Shown here piece by piece: positions 1 through 5,937 of a stretch of 5,937 nucleotides of DNA. Under the pieces are notes generated by a model, which had not been told where the DNA came from, did not search any database, and saw nothing but the letters and a program-made list of their open reading frames with translations. The translations under genes and the position numbers were made by a program. The stretch lies in the NCBI GenBank assembly GCA_945868935.1, contig CAMBNE010000073.1, positions 1-5,937 of the forward strand, read 5' to 3'. The stretch comes from an uncultured Clostridia bacterium (GTDB lineage Bacteria; Bacillota; Clostridia; Oscillospirales; Acutalibacteraceae). The stretch's first letter is position 1, and each line of letters begins with the position of its first letter.

Positions 1-2606
1 ATATGCTTTTGAGTATCGCTAACAGAGGTTTTGATGCTTTCAATCTGTTTTAATAACTCGGCTTTCTTTTCTTCATGGTCAGTTCCTGTATTTTGTGCAA
101 AGACAATTTCGGAATTTAAAGCGTCGATATCCTTTTGTGCCGTTACTATTTCAAGGCGGATATTCTGCAAAAGTGTTGTGAGTTCTTCTCGTTTTTCAGT
201 AAGCTCTGCTCTGCTGCCTGTTACGGCGTTAACCTTTTCTTCTGCCTTAGCAATTTTTAAATTAAGCTCGGCAAGCTGTTTTTTAGCCTGAGCACCGCTC
301 TCTTTTAACTTTTCAATTCTGCTCTTGCAGTCTTTTATTTCGTTATCAGAATTATCAATTACAACCTTTGCATTATTTAGCTCAGTTTCACAAGCACGTT
401 TTTCTGCTTCTAAACGTACAAATTCCTGCTGTTTATTTGATAAATCAGCTCTTGTACCGAGCAGCTCGGCTTCGATTGAAGAATACTCTCTGCTTACCTG
501 TTCACACATATTCAAAGCGGCTTTTGCTTTATTCTGTAAATCATCAGTAAGCTTTTTAAGCTGTTCAATTTCGGAAGCACGGCTGAGCAGTCCTGTATTT
601 CTGTTAAGCGAACCGCCTGTCAGAGAGCCGCCGGCGTTTACCACCTGACCGTCAAGAGTTACTACCTTAAATCTATAAGAATATTTTTTTGCAATTGAGG
701 TTGCACTGTTCAAATCTTCGGCAATTACAATTTTACCAAGTAACGAACCGAGAATATTATTGTATTTTTCTTCACAAGAACAAAGCTCACTTGCAATTCC
801 CACAAAGCCGTAACAGTCATCAAGTCCGTTTTCACGCAGTTCACGGCTTTTAATTGTATTAAGCGGCAAAAAGGTAGCTCTGCCGCCGTCGGTTGATTTC
901 AGATAGCGGATAGCCTGCTTAGCGTTTTCATCGGTATTTACAACAATATTCTGCATAGCCGCACCAAGTGCAGTTTCAATTGCAACACCATACTTTGACG
1001 GAACGGAAATAACTCTTGAAACAGGTCCGCAAATACCGTTAAGCTTACCGCTTTTGGAAGCGTTTACTACAACCTTTACGCTCTTTGAAAAGCCCTCGAG
1101 GTTGCGCTCAAGATTTTCAAGGAAAGAGATTTTGCGCAGATGCTCTTTTACGTCAAGCGAAAGCCTTTCGCTCTCGGATTTATATTCATTTCTCTTCTTT
1201 TCTTTAGATGATAATTTAAGCTCTAAACCATCAATTGAGTTTTTCAGCGAATTAATTTCTTCGTTAGTTTCTGCCAAATCTTCATTATAAGCCTTGAAAA
1301 TTTCTTCAAGCTCTTTAATCTGCGAAGTCTTTTCAGCTTTTGAAGCTTCAAGAGTATTGATTCTTGTGCTAAGTTCGGAAATCGTACTCTCGGAAGTCAT
1401 ATCAATTACTCTTGCGTCGGCGGACTGCGAAGTAAGCATAGAAAGCTCAGCAGTTACCTCCTGCAACAAATCACCGCTTTTACTTGAATCAAGATTAATA
1501 ACATTAAGTTGTTCGGAAATTTCACTGTATTTTTTCTGCTTTTCAATAATTTCGGAATCAAGAACAGCGATTCTTTCCTGCTTTTCCGAAATGGTTTTTT
1601 CAAGACTGTCTGCACTTTGTTCAGCCTGAGCAATCTCATTATTTATTCTGTCGATATTTTCGTTACTGTGGAGAATATCGTTCTCGGCTACAGAAATAAG
1701 CGACTTCTTTTGCGAAATTTCAGCTTCCTTTTGAGAAATTTCATTTCTTATATTTTCAATTTCAGCAGACAGTAAGCCGTTTCTGGAGTAGATTTCTTCT
1801 GTTTCTGTCTGAATATTTTGCAATACCTGCTCGGCTTCTTCGTACTGAGCTCTCGCAATTGAGATTTTTTCGTCCTGCTGTTTAATACTTTCCTGTGATT
1901 TATCTAATGTTAACAGCCAAAGCGCAATTTCAAGTCCTCTTTTTTCTTCCGAGTAGGTCAGGAACTGCTGTGCCTTTTCAGATTGCTTTCTGAGCGGCTC
2001 AACACGTTCTTCAAGCTCTGTAACAATGTCACGAAGTCTTAACAGGTTATCCTCTGTGCTTTTAAGTTTACGCTCTGCTTCAATTTTTCTGTATCTGTAG
2101 CGTGAAATTCCTGCAGCTTCTTCAAAAATTTCACGGCGTTCTTCACTTTTTGAGGAAACGATGCTGTCAATTTTACCCTGTCCGATCATAGAGTAACCGT
2201 CACGGCCTAAACCTGTATCCATAAACAGCTCGTTAATATCTTTAAGTCTTACAGCCGCTTTATTGATAAGGTATTCACTCTCACCGCTTCTGTAGTAACG
2301 TCTTGTTACTGCAATATCATCGCCGTTAAAATCAAGAAATCTATCAGAGTTATCAATATTGAGCGTAACCTCGGCATAACCCTGCCTTTTGCGTTTGTCG
2401 GTACCGTTGAATACAACGTCCTCCATCTTGGAACAGCGCAGGCTTTTAGGCGACTGCTCACCGAGTACCCAGCGTATAGCGTCGCTTATGTTGCTTTTTC
2501 CCGAACCGTTAGGACCTACAACCGACGTAATTCCCTGTTCAAAGGATAATTTAGTTTTGTCGGGAAACGTCTTGAATCCCTGTACTTCCAATGATTTTAA
2601 ACGCAT
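1..2606 (-). CDS. smc: SMC, chromosome segregation/condensation ATPase, partial (N-terminal 868 codons)
   Basis: SMC is the ATPase of the bacterial SMC-ScpA-ScpB condensin, which loads at parS/ParB and organises and separates daughter chromosomes. The frame runs uninterrupted from ATG at 2606 off the left edge (positions 1-2 are part of a split codon). About 870 of a usual roughly 1190 residues are present. The head's N-lobe, about 1-165, carries Walker A GPNGSGKS at 31-38 (Lys37, the same position as in B. subtilis SMC), the R-loop Arg57 in SLRCSKMED, the Q-loop Gln143 in MIGQGK and IFEEAAGISRYRYRK. A long Glu/Lys/Ser/Ile-rich coiled coil follows at about 170-515. The hinge is at about 523-670, starting NGICGPVSRVI and ending in the glycine-rich VVNAGGSLTGGS. 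The returning coiled coil occupies about 675 to the edge. The signature motif, Walker B and D-loop lie outside. In many Firmicutes ftsY follows; that cannot be checked here. Confidence 0.97.
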   Translation of the reverse strand, partial: MRLKSLEVQGFKTFPDKTKLSFEQGITSVVGPNGSGKSNISDAIRWVLGEQSPKSLRCSKMEDVVFNGTDKRKRQGYAEVTLNIDNSDRFLDFNGDDIAVTRRYYRSGESEYLINKAAVRLKDINELFMDTGLGRDGYSMIGQGKIDSIVSSKSEERREIFEEAAGISRYRYRKIEAERKLKSTEDNLLRLRDIVTELEERVEPLRKQSEKAQQFLTYSEEKRGLEIALWLLTLDKSQESIKQQDEKISIARAQYEEAEQVLQNIQTETEEIYSRNGLLSAEIENIRNEISQKEAEISQKKSLISVAENDILHSNENIDRINNEIAQAEQSADSLEKTISEKQERIAVLDSEIIEKQKKYSEISEQLNVINLDSSKSGDLLQEVTAELSMLTSQSADARVIDMTSESTISELSTRINTLEASKAEKTSQIKELEEIFKAYNEDLAETNEEINSLKNSIDGLELKLSSKEKKRNEYKSESERLSLDVKEHLRKISFLENLERNLEGFSKSVKVVVNASKSGKLNGICGPVSRVISVPSKYGVAIETALGAAMQNIVVNTDENAKQAIRYLKSTDGGRATFLPLNTIKSRELRENGLDDCYGFVGIASELCSCEEKYNNILGSLLGKIVIAEDLNSATSIAKKYSYRFKVVTLDGQVVNAGGSLTGGSLNRNTGLLSRASEIEQLKKLTDDLQNKAKAALNMCEQVSREYSSIEAELLGTRADLSNKQQEFVRLEAEKRACETELNNAKVVIDNSDNEIKDCKSRIEKLKESGAQAKKQLAELNLKIAKAEEKVNAVTGSRAELTEKREELTTLLQNIRLEIVTAQKDIDALNSEIVFAQNTGTDHEEKKAELLKQIESIKTSVSDTQKH

Positions 2607-2613
2607 TAAAATA

Positions 2614-2618
2614 CCCCT
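2614..2618 (-). promoter_or_regulatory. Shine-Dalgarno site of smc, overlapping the radical SAM stop codon
   Basis: AGGGG, whose first two bases are the last two of the radical SAM TAG stop (2619-2617), is followed by seven bases and the smc ATG at 2606-2604. The start it selects puts Walker A Lys at residue 37, as in B. subtilis SMC, which supports the choice. Terminating ribosomes would sit over this site, so smc translation may be coupled to the upstream gene. Confidence 0.75.
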
Positions 2619-3606
2619 ATTTTATGTATAAATCGTATTTTCCGAGTGTGTTGTCAAACTTGATTTCTAAGGTGTAACCCATTTCTGTAAAGCAATTTAG
2701 ATTGCATTTCTTCTGACCGTAAAACTTTGAAAGTGATTTTTCATTTATGTAAACAGTGAATGTTTTTGATTTATCAACAGAATTTGTTTTTTCAATAAAT
2801 GAATTATAAAAAATTCTGTTTTCACAAAGTTCCTTAAACGCAGGGTGATAGTTGTTGCCAAGGCTGTTTTTGACTAAACTGTCTGAATAGTGTAATCCAA
2901 GCCTTATTATTTTTATATCAGCCTTTTCAAACATAAGAATAAGCTTTGAACATAAATCTACCGATTGCTCAAGCGTGTACGGTACAAAATCTCCTGAAAG
3001 ATAAAGATTTGCAAGCTCTGTTTCTTTCATAATAACAGTCGGATAAATCCGTACTGTATCGGGATTTAGTTCGATAAACTTCTTTGCAGTATAAATATCT
3101 TTATCATATGTTGAAGTATAAAGTCCTGTCATCATCTGGAGTCCGAGTGAGAAACCGTAACTCTTTATCAGCCTTGACGCTCTAATAACATCATCACTGT
3201 TATGTCCCCTATTGTTTGCTTTTAGGACAAAATCATCCATTGACTGTGCGCCAAGCTCAATTGAAGTGACATTATATTTTTTAAGAATATCAAGCACTTC
3301 TTCATCAATATAATCGGGACGGGTGGAAATTCTTATACCCGTAAATATCTTTGTATAGGGCTTTGCGGCTTCAAGCAAGGTTATCATATAATCTCTGTCT
3401 ATAGCCGTAAAACTGCCGCCGAAAAATGCAATTTCGGCATTCTGTGCTTTATCCCCTAAGTCATTTACTGCTTTTTCAAGAATGTTTTTTACATCCTCTT
3501 TTGTTGGCTGATACGACTGCCCTGTGATATTTTTCTGATTACAAAAGCTGCACTGATGAGGACAACCGTTGTGCGGAATGAAAATTGAAATATTACTGTG
3601 CTTAAT
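2617..3606 (-). CDS. Radical SAM protein, Elp3/COG1243-like clostridial family, function unknown
   Basis: This protein is predicted to bind a [4Fe-4S] cluster and cleave S-adenosylmethionine reductively; its substrate is unknown. It matches from memory the clostridial family encoded between rnc and smc, which resembles the radical SAM half of Elp3 but lacks the acetyltransferase domain. Taking ATT at 3606 as residue 1 gives 329 residues. The cluster motif is CPHQCSFC (Cys15, Cys19, Cys22, spacing CxxxCxxC). FFGGSF at 61-66 is the usual glycine-rich strand that contacts SAM, followed by IRISTRPDYI, SIELGAQS, RGH, VRIYPT and NYHPAF blocks. The frame opens after a TGA at 3615-3613 and contains no ATG, GTG or TTG before the ATG at 3387, a start that would delete the cysteines and 73 residues. 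The ATT overlaps the rnc stop and has GGAG ten bases upstream. The TAG stop lies 10 nt before smc. Family confidence is high; the exact start is uncertain. Confidence 0.87.
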   Translation of the reverse strand: MKHSNISIFIPHNGCPHQCSFCNQKNITGQSYQPTKEDVKNILEKAVNDLGDKAQNAEIAFFGGSFTAIDRDYMITLLEAAKPYTKIFTGIRISTRPDYIDEEVLDILKKYNVTSIELGAQSMDDFVLKANNRGHNSDDVIRASRLIKSYGFSLGLQMMTGLYTSTYDKDIYTAKKFIELNPDTVRIYPTVIMKETELANLYLSGDFVPYTLEQSVDLCSKLILMFEKADIKIIRLGLHYSDSLVKNSLGNNYHPAFKELCENRIFYNSFIEKTNSVDKSKTFTVYINEKSLSKFYGQKKCNLNCFTEMGYTLEIKFDNTLGKYDLYIK

Positions 3607-4279
3607 ATCCCATCAGCTCCAAAGCCTCACGAGCCGCCTGCTGTTCAGCTTCTTTTTTACTTCTGCCGCCGCCCTTTCCGATAACATTGCTGTTTAAATG
3701 CACTTCAACAACAAAGTGCTTGTTATGGTCAGGGCCGCTTTCCTTTACAAGAACATATTCAAGCTTTTCACCGGGATTTTTCTGAATAATCTCCTGCAAG
3801 GTGGTTTTGTAATCATTAATCTTCTTTTTCTTTGAATTCTTAATTGCAGGTATTACGAAATTAAGAATATGCTTTGATGCGGGAGCAAGTCCGCCGTCAA
3901 TGTAAATAGCTGCAATTAAAGCCTCAAATGCATCGGAAAGAATTGACGGACGGTCAGCACCGCCGTTGTTTCTTTCACCCTTGCTTAAAATAAGATACTT
4001 TCCGAGGTCGATTTTTTTAGCAAACTCATAGAGTGATTTTTCACAAACCAAAGACGCACGGAGTTTTGTAAGCTCACCCTCGGGAAGCTCGGGACAATTT
4101 TTATAAATATAGTCTGACACAACAATTGAAAGCACAGAGTCACCGAGGAATTCAAGTCTTTCATTATATTTTATGTGCTGTGACTTGTGCTCGTTTGCAT
4201 AAGACGAGTGAGTAAGCGCCTCATTGAGCAAAGCAGGATTTTTAAATTGATATCCGATTTTATTCTGTAAATCAGTCAT
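3602..4279 (-). CDS. rnc: Ribonuclease III
   Basis: RNase III is a Mg2+-dependent, homodimeric endonuclease that cuts double-stranded RNA, processes rRNA precursors and trims structured mRNAs. The 225-residue protein has normal length and domain order. The catalytic domain covers about 1-148, with signature NERLEFLGDSV at 39-49 (acidic residues E43 and D47) and a second acidic pair in LSDAFEALIAA (D116 and E119), so the four metal-binding carboxylates are present. A lysine-rich linker (KKKK at 150-153) leads to a double-stranded RNA-binding domain at about 156-222, with the late GKGGGRSKKEAEQQAA segment. The ATG at 4279 has AGGAG seven bases upstream. The TAA stop at 3604-3602 overlaps the proposed ATT start of the radical SAM gene, and a second in-frame TAA follows after two sense codons (3595-3593). 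Many RNase III genes are autoregulated by cleavage of their own leader, but no such structure is evident here. Confidence 0.98.
   Translation of the reverse strand: MTDLQNKIGYQFKNPALLNEALTHSSYANEHKSQHIKYNERLEFLGDSVLSIVVSDYIYKNCPELPEGELTKLRASLVCEKSLYEFAKKIDLGKYLILSKGERNNGGADRPSILSDAFEALIAAIYIDGGLAPASKHILNFVIPAIKNSKKKKINDYKTTLQEIIQKNPGEKLEYVLVKESGPDHNKHFVVEVHLNSNVIGKGGGRSKKEAEQQAAREALELMGY
3604..3620 (-). promoter_or_regulatory. Translation initiation region of the radical SAM gene, with a probable non-canonical ATT start
   Basis: GGAG at 3620-3617, within the last codons of rnc, lies ten bases before ATT at 3606-3604. The ATT shares two bases with the rnc stop TAA (3604-3602). Codons after it read IKHSNISIFIPHNGC, and the Fe-S motif begins 14 residues later, as expected of this family if the first codon is read as Met. 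AUU is a known but rare start codon (infC is the classic case). An ATG at 3613-3611 is in the rnc frame and reaches a stop after three codons, so it cannot serve this gene. Confidence 0.55.
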
Positions 4280-4286
4280 TTTTATA

Positions 4287-4291
4287 CTCCT
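4287..4291 (-). promoter_or_regulatory. Shine-Dalgarno site of rnc
   Basis: AGGAG sits in the 17-nt gap between the plsX stop (4299-4297) and the rnc ATG (4279-4277), seven bases before the start. It is a strong canonical site and fixes the rnc start. Confidence 0.85.
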
Positions 4292-4296
4292 GAAAT

Positions 4297-5277
4297 TTAA
4301 AGTGCAGATGAAATTTCTTCAATAGCTTTTGCGTTGTCATAGTCTATTGAAAGCTTGATTGCGTTCTTGATTGTAACTGCCTTTGAATCACCGTGAGCCT
4401 TGAAAACAGGCTTTGACGTTCCGAGAATCGGTGCGCCGCCGTAGGCATTATAATCAAAATGCTTTTTCATAAATTTTAAATCTTTCATCACAAGAGCTGC
4501 TGCAAGCTTGCCCTTTGTGCTGTCAGCAAACATATGTTTAATCTGCTTCATAAGCGTTATTGCAACGCCTTCATAGGTTTTGAGTATCAGGTTACCCGTA
4601 AAGCCGTCGCATACGACAACGTCGCACACACCTTTCGGAATATCTCTGCCCTCAACATTGCCGATAAAATTAAGATTGCTGTTCTTTAAAAGCTCGTATG
4701 TATTACGGTAAAGCTCGTTGCCCTTGTGCTCCTCTGTTCCGACATTTGCAAGTCCGATTCGGGGTTTATTAACATTCATAACTTTTTCCATATAAACCGA
4801 ACCCATAAGCGCAAACTGGTAGAGCATTTCGGGGCGGCAGTCGATATTAGCTCCACCGTCCATAAGCATAAAGAATCCCTTTTCATTCGGCAGAACAGGC
4901 GCAAAAGCAGGGCGTTTGATACCTTTGATTCTTCTTATTCCGAGGGTAGCTCCCATACATAGCGCACCGCTGTTGCCTGCACTGATAAAAGCCTGTCCTT
5001 TATCCTCGTTTAAAAGCTTTAAACCGACAGCCATTGAGCTGTCCTTTTTAGTTTTCAGAACTGCATCGGCAGCATCTTCCATTGTGATAACTTCTTCGCA
5101 GTTTGCAATTTCAATGCCATTTAGAGAAATATTATTTTCTTTTGCAGTATTTCTGATTGTTTCTTCCTTACCCGTCAGGATAATATTTATGCCGAATTCA
5201 GCAACAGAATCAGCACAGCCTTTGATAATTTCAAGCGGAGCGTTATCTCCGCCGAATGCGTCAACAATAATTTTCAT
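4297..5277 (-). CDS. plsX: PlsX, phosphate acyltransferase (acyl-ACP:phosphate)
   Basis: PlsX converts acyl-ACP and phosphate into acyl-phosphate, the acyl donor for PlsY, and so links fatty-acid synthesis to phosphatidic acid formation; it is a peripheral membrane enzyme. The predicted protein is 326 residues, close to the usual 330 or so. Visible motifs are DAFGGD at 6-11 (often DAMGGD), SAGNSGA at 99-105, DGGANID at 140-146, NVGTEEHKG at 178-186, NFIGNVEGRD at 203-212, CDGFTGN at 223-229, YGGAPILG at 279-286 and HGDS at 295-298. The start is the ATG at 5277, which begins with the typical MKIIVDAFGGD and has GAGGA five bases upstream. A TTG at 5289 in the same frame would add four residues but overlaps that Shine-Dalgarno. 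The gene begins one base after the trmFO stop and ends 17 nt before rnc. The acyl carrier protein gene often found between plsX and rnc is absent. Confidence 0.97.
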   Translation of the reverse strand: MKIIVDAFGGDNAPLEIIKGCADSVAEFGINIILTGKEETIRNTAKENNISLNGIEIANCEEVITMEDAADAVLKTKKDSSMAVGLKLLNEDKGQAFISAGNSGALCMGATLGIRRIKGIKRPAFAPVLPNEKGFFMLMDGGANIDCRPEMLYQFALMGSVYMEKVMNVNKPRIGLANVGTEEHKGNELYRNTYELLKNSNLNFIGNVEGRDIPKGVCDVVVCDGFTGNLILKTYEGVAITLMKQIKHMFADSTKGKLAAALVMKDLKFMKKHFDYNAYGGAPILGTSKPVFKAHGDSKAVTIKNAIKLSIDYDNAKAIEEISSAL

Positions 5278-5278
5278 A

Positions 5279-5937
5279 TTAGTCCTCAATATTTTCTTCT
5301 ATATATTTATCAATTGCGTCAAGAGCACGTTTTGAATATGCGGCTCCACGCTCTTTTTTATCTCTCGGTCTGTTTTCAAGCTCAGGAAGGACACCGAAAT
5401 TAGCACCCATAGGCTGAAATTTTGTAACAGTAGGGTCAGAAATATATGCAGTTAATGAGCCAATCATCGTTTCACGAGGCAAAACAAGCGAAGGCTTATC
5501 TAAAAGTCGCCTGCAAGCATTGATTCCTGCGATAATTCCCGAAGCGGCTGACTCCATATAACCCTCAACGCCTGTTATCTGACCGGCAAAAAACAACCTG
5601 TTATTTTCTTTTACAGAATAATCAGAGTTGAGTACCTTTGGCGAACAGATAAAAGTATTCCTGTGCATTACACCGTAACGCACAAAATCCGCTTTATGGA
5701 GTGCAGGAATGAGAGAAAACACCCTTTTTTGCTCGGGAAATTTCAGATTAGTCTGAAAACCGACGAGATTATACATTGTACCCTCGGAGTTTTCCTTTCT
5801 GAGCTGCAACACTGCCCAAGGTCTGTGCCCTGTTCTCGGATTTACAAGTCCTACAGGCTTCATCGGTCCGAAGCGCAGGGTACCCTCGCCACGCTGAGCC
5901 ATAACCTCAACAGGCATACATCCCTCATACACCTTTG
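5279..5937 (-). CDS. trmFO: TrmFO, folate/FAD-dependent tRNA (uracil-54-C5)-methyltransferase, partial (C-terminal half)
   Basis: This cytoplasmic flavoprotein makes m5U54 in the T-loop of tRNA, taking the carbon from 5,10-methylenetetrahydrofolate; it is the Gram-positive counterpart of SAM-dependent TrmA. The visible 218 residues are the C-terminal half of a family usually about 435-450 residues long, and the N-terminal FAD-binding half lies beyond the right edge. Family landmarks, numbered from the first whole codon (AAG at 5935-5933), are the [10 protein letters not shown] block with the conserved Cys at residue 6 (known from the B. subtilis enzyme to be functionally important), [32 protein letters not shown] and the C-terminal flavin-associated stretch at about 114-141 ([19 protein letters not shown]). 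These separate it from the related MnmG/GidA. The frame closes with TAA at 5281-5279, one base before the plsX ATG. No frameshift was seen. The family assignment is near certain. Confidence 0.96.
   Translation of the reverse strand, partial: KVYEGCMPVEVMAQRGEGTLRFGPMKPVGLVNPRTGHRPWAVLQLRKENSEGTMYNLVGFQTNLKFPEQKRVFSLIPALHKADFVRYGVMHRNTFICSPKVLNSDYSVKENNRLFFAGQITGVEGYMESAASGIIAGINACRRLLDKPSLVLPRETMIGSLTAYISDPTVTKFQPMGANFGVLPELENRPRDKKERGAAYSKRALDAIDKYIEENIED
5283..5287 (-). promoter_or_regulatory. Shine-Dalgarno site deciding the plsX start
   Basis: GAGGA lies five bases before the ATG at 5277-5275, inside the last codons of trmFO (its TAA is at 5281-5279). It favours the ATG over the in-frame TTG at 5289, which would place this site inside the coding sequence. 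The trmFO stop and plsX start are separated by one base, an arrangement that suggests translational coupling. Confidence 0.85.

Noticed and set aside
31..1775. Several plus-strand open frames opposite smc (for example 31-291, 325-648, 1054-1290, 1294-1629)
   Set aside because: They are antisense to an intact smc frame with clear domains, have no recognisable motifs, and are rich in Ser/Phe/Leu as expected from reading the complement of a Glu/Lys/Ser-rich coiled coil.
2617..3387. ATG at 3387 as the start of the radical SAM gene
   Set aside because: It would remove the CxxxCxxC cluster motif and FFGGSF, both of which are intact in the same frame upstream.
3602..3612. An assembly indel in the GGG at 3611-3609 as the cause of the missing radical SAM start
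   Set aside because: Deleting one G gives an in-frame ATG but also removes the rnc stop and fuses the two genes in one frame, which is less plausible than an ATT start or a single substitution at 3604.
4163..4191. A TATAAT-like -10 box on the minus strand at 4168-4163 inside rnc
   Set aside because: The hexamer 17 bases upstream (AGCACA at 4191-4186) matches TTGACA poorly; an isolated AT-rich hexamer is expected by chance here.
5278..5289. TTG at 5289 as the plsX start
   Set aside because: The ATG at 5277 gives the standard PlsX N-terminus and has a well-spaced GAGGA; the TTG has no comparable site.
4726..5335. Plus-strand open frames opposite plsX (4726-4962 and 4916-5335), the second running past the plsX start
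   Set aside because: They lie antisense to conserved plsX motifs and the trmFO end, with no family resemblance, so they are shadows.
1..5937. Rho-independent terminators, CRISPR arrays, tRNA genes, IS elements or riboswitches
   Set aside because: The sequence is almost entirely coding and the gaps are at most 17 nt; no hairpin with a U-tract, regular repeat or RNA fold was recognised by eye.

Overview
The window is an ordinary piece of core bacterial chromosome, very probably from a Clostridia-class Firmicute and perhaps an Oscillospiraceae/Ruminococcus-like one. The basis is a low-GC AT-biased sequence, Gram-positive-type TrmFO, the plsX-rnc-(radical SAM)-smc gene order seen in clostridia, and strong purine-rich Shine-Dalgarno sites. 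The genus is an inference; the sequence alone does not fix it.

All five genes are on the minus strand and are read from the right edge to the left edge. They are the C-terminal half of trmFO (5279-5937, entering from the right), plsX (4297-5277), rnc (3602-4279), a radical SAM protein of the Elp3/COG1243-like clostridial family (2617-3606) and the N-terminal 868 codons of smc (1-2606, leaving at the left edge). The junctions are a 1-nt gap, a 17-nt gap, a 5-nt overlap and a 10-nt gap. No terminator or convincing internal promoter was seen, so they probably form one transcript. No stretch over 20 nt lacks a gene, and no RNA gene, mobile element, CRISPR array or sizeable repeat was recognised.

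The genes serve different housekeeping jobs: tRNA m5U54 methylation (TrmFO), entry into phospholipid synthesis (PlsX), double-stranded RNA processing (RNase III), an uncharacterised radical SAM reaction, and chromosome condensation and segregation (SMC).

The most interesting point is the rnc/radical SAM junction. The radical SAM frame has no ATG, GTG or TTG upstream of its Fe-S cysteines. The expected start position holds ATT, and the same T (position 3604) also forms the rnc stop codon. Nothing in the window looks like a previously undescribed multi-gene system.
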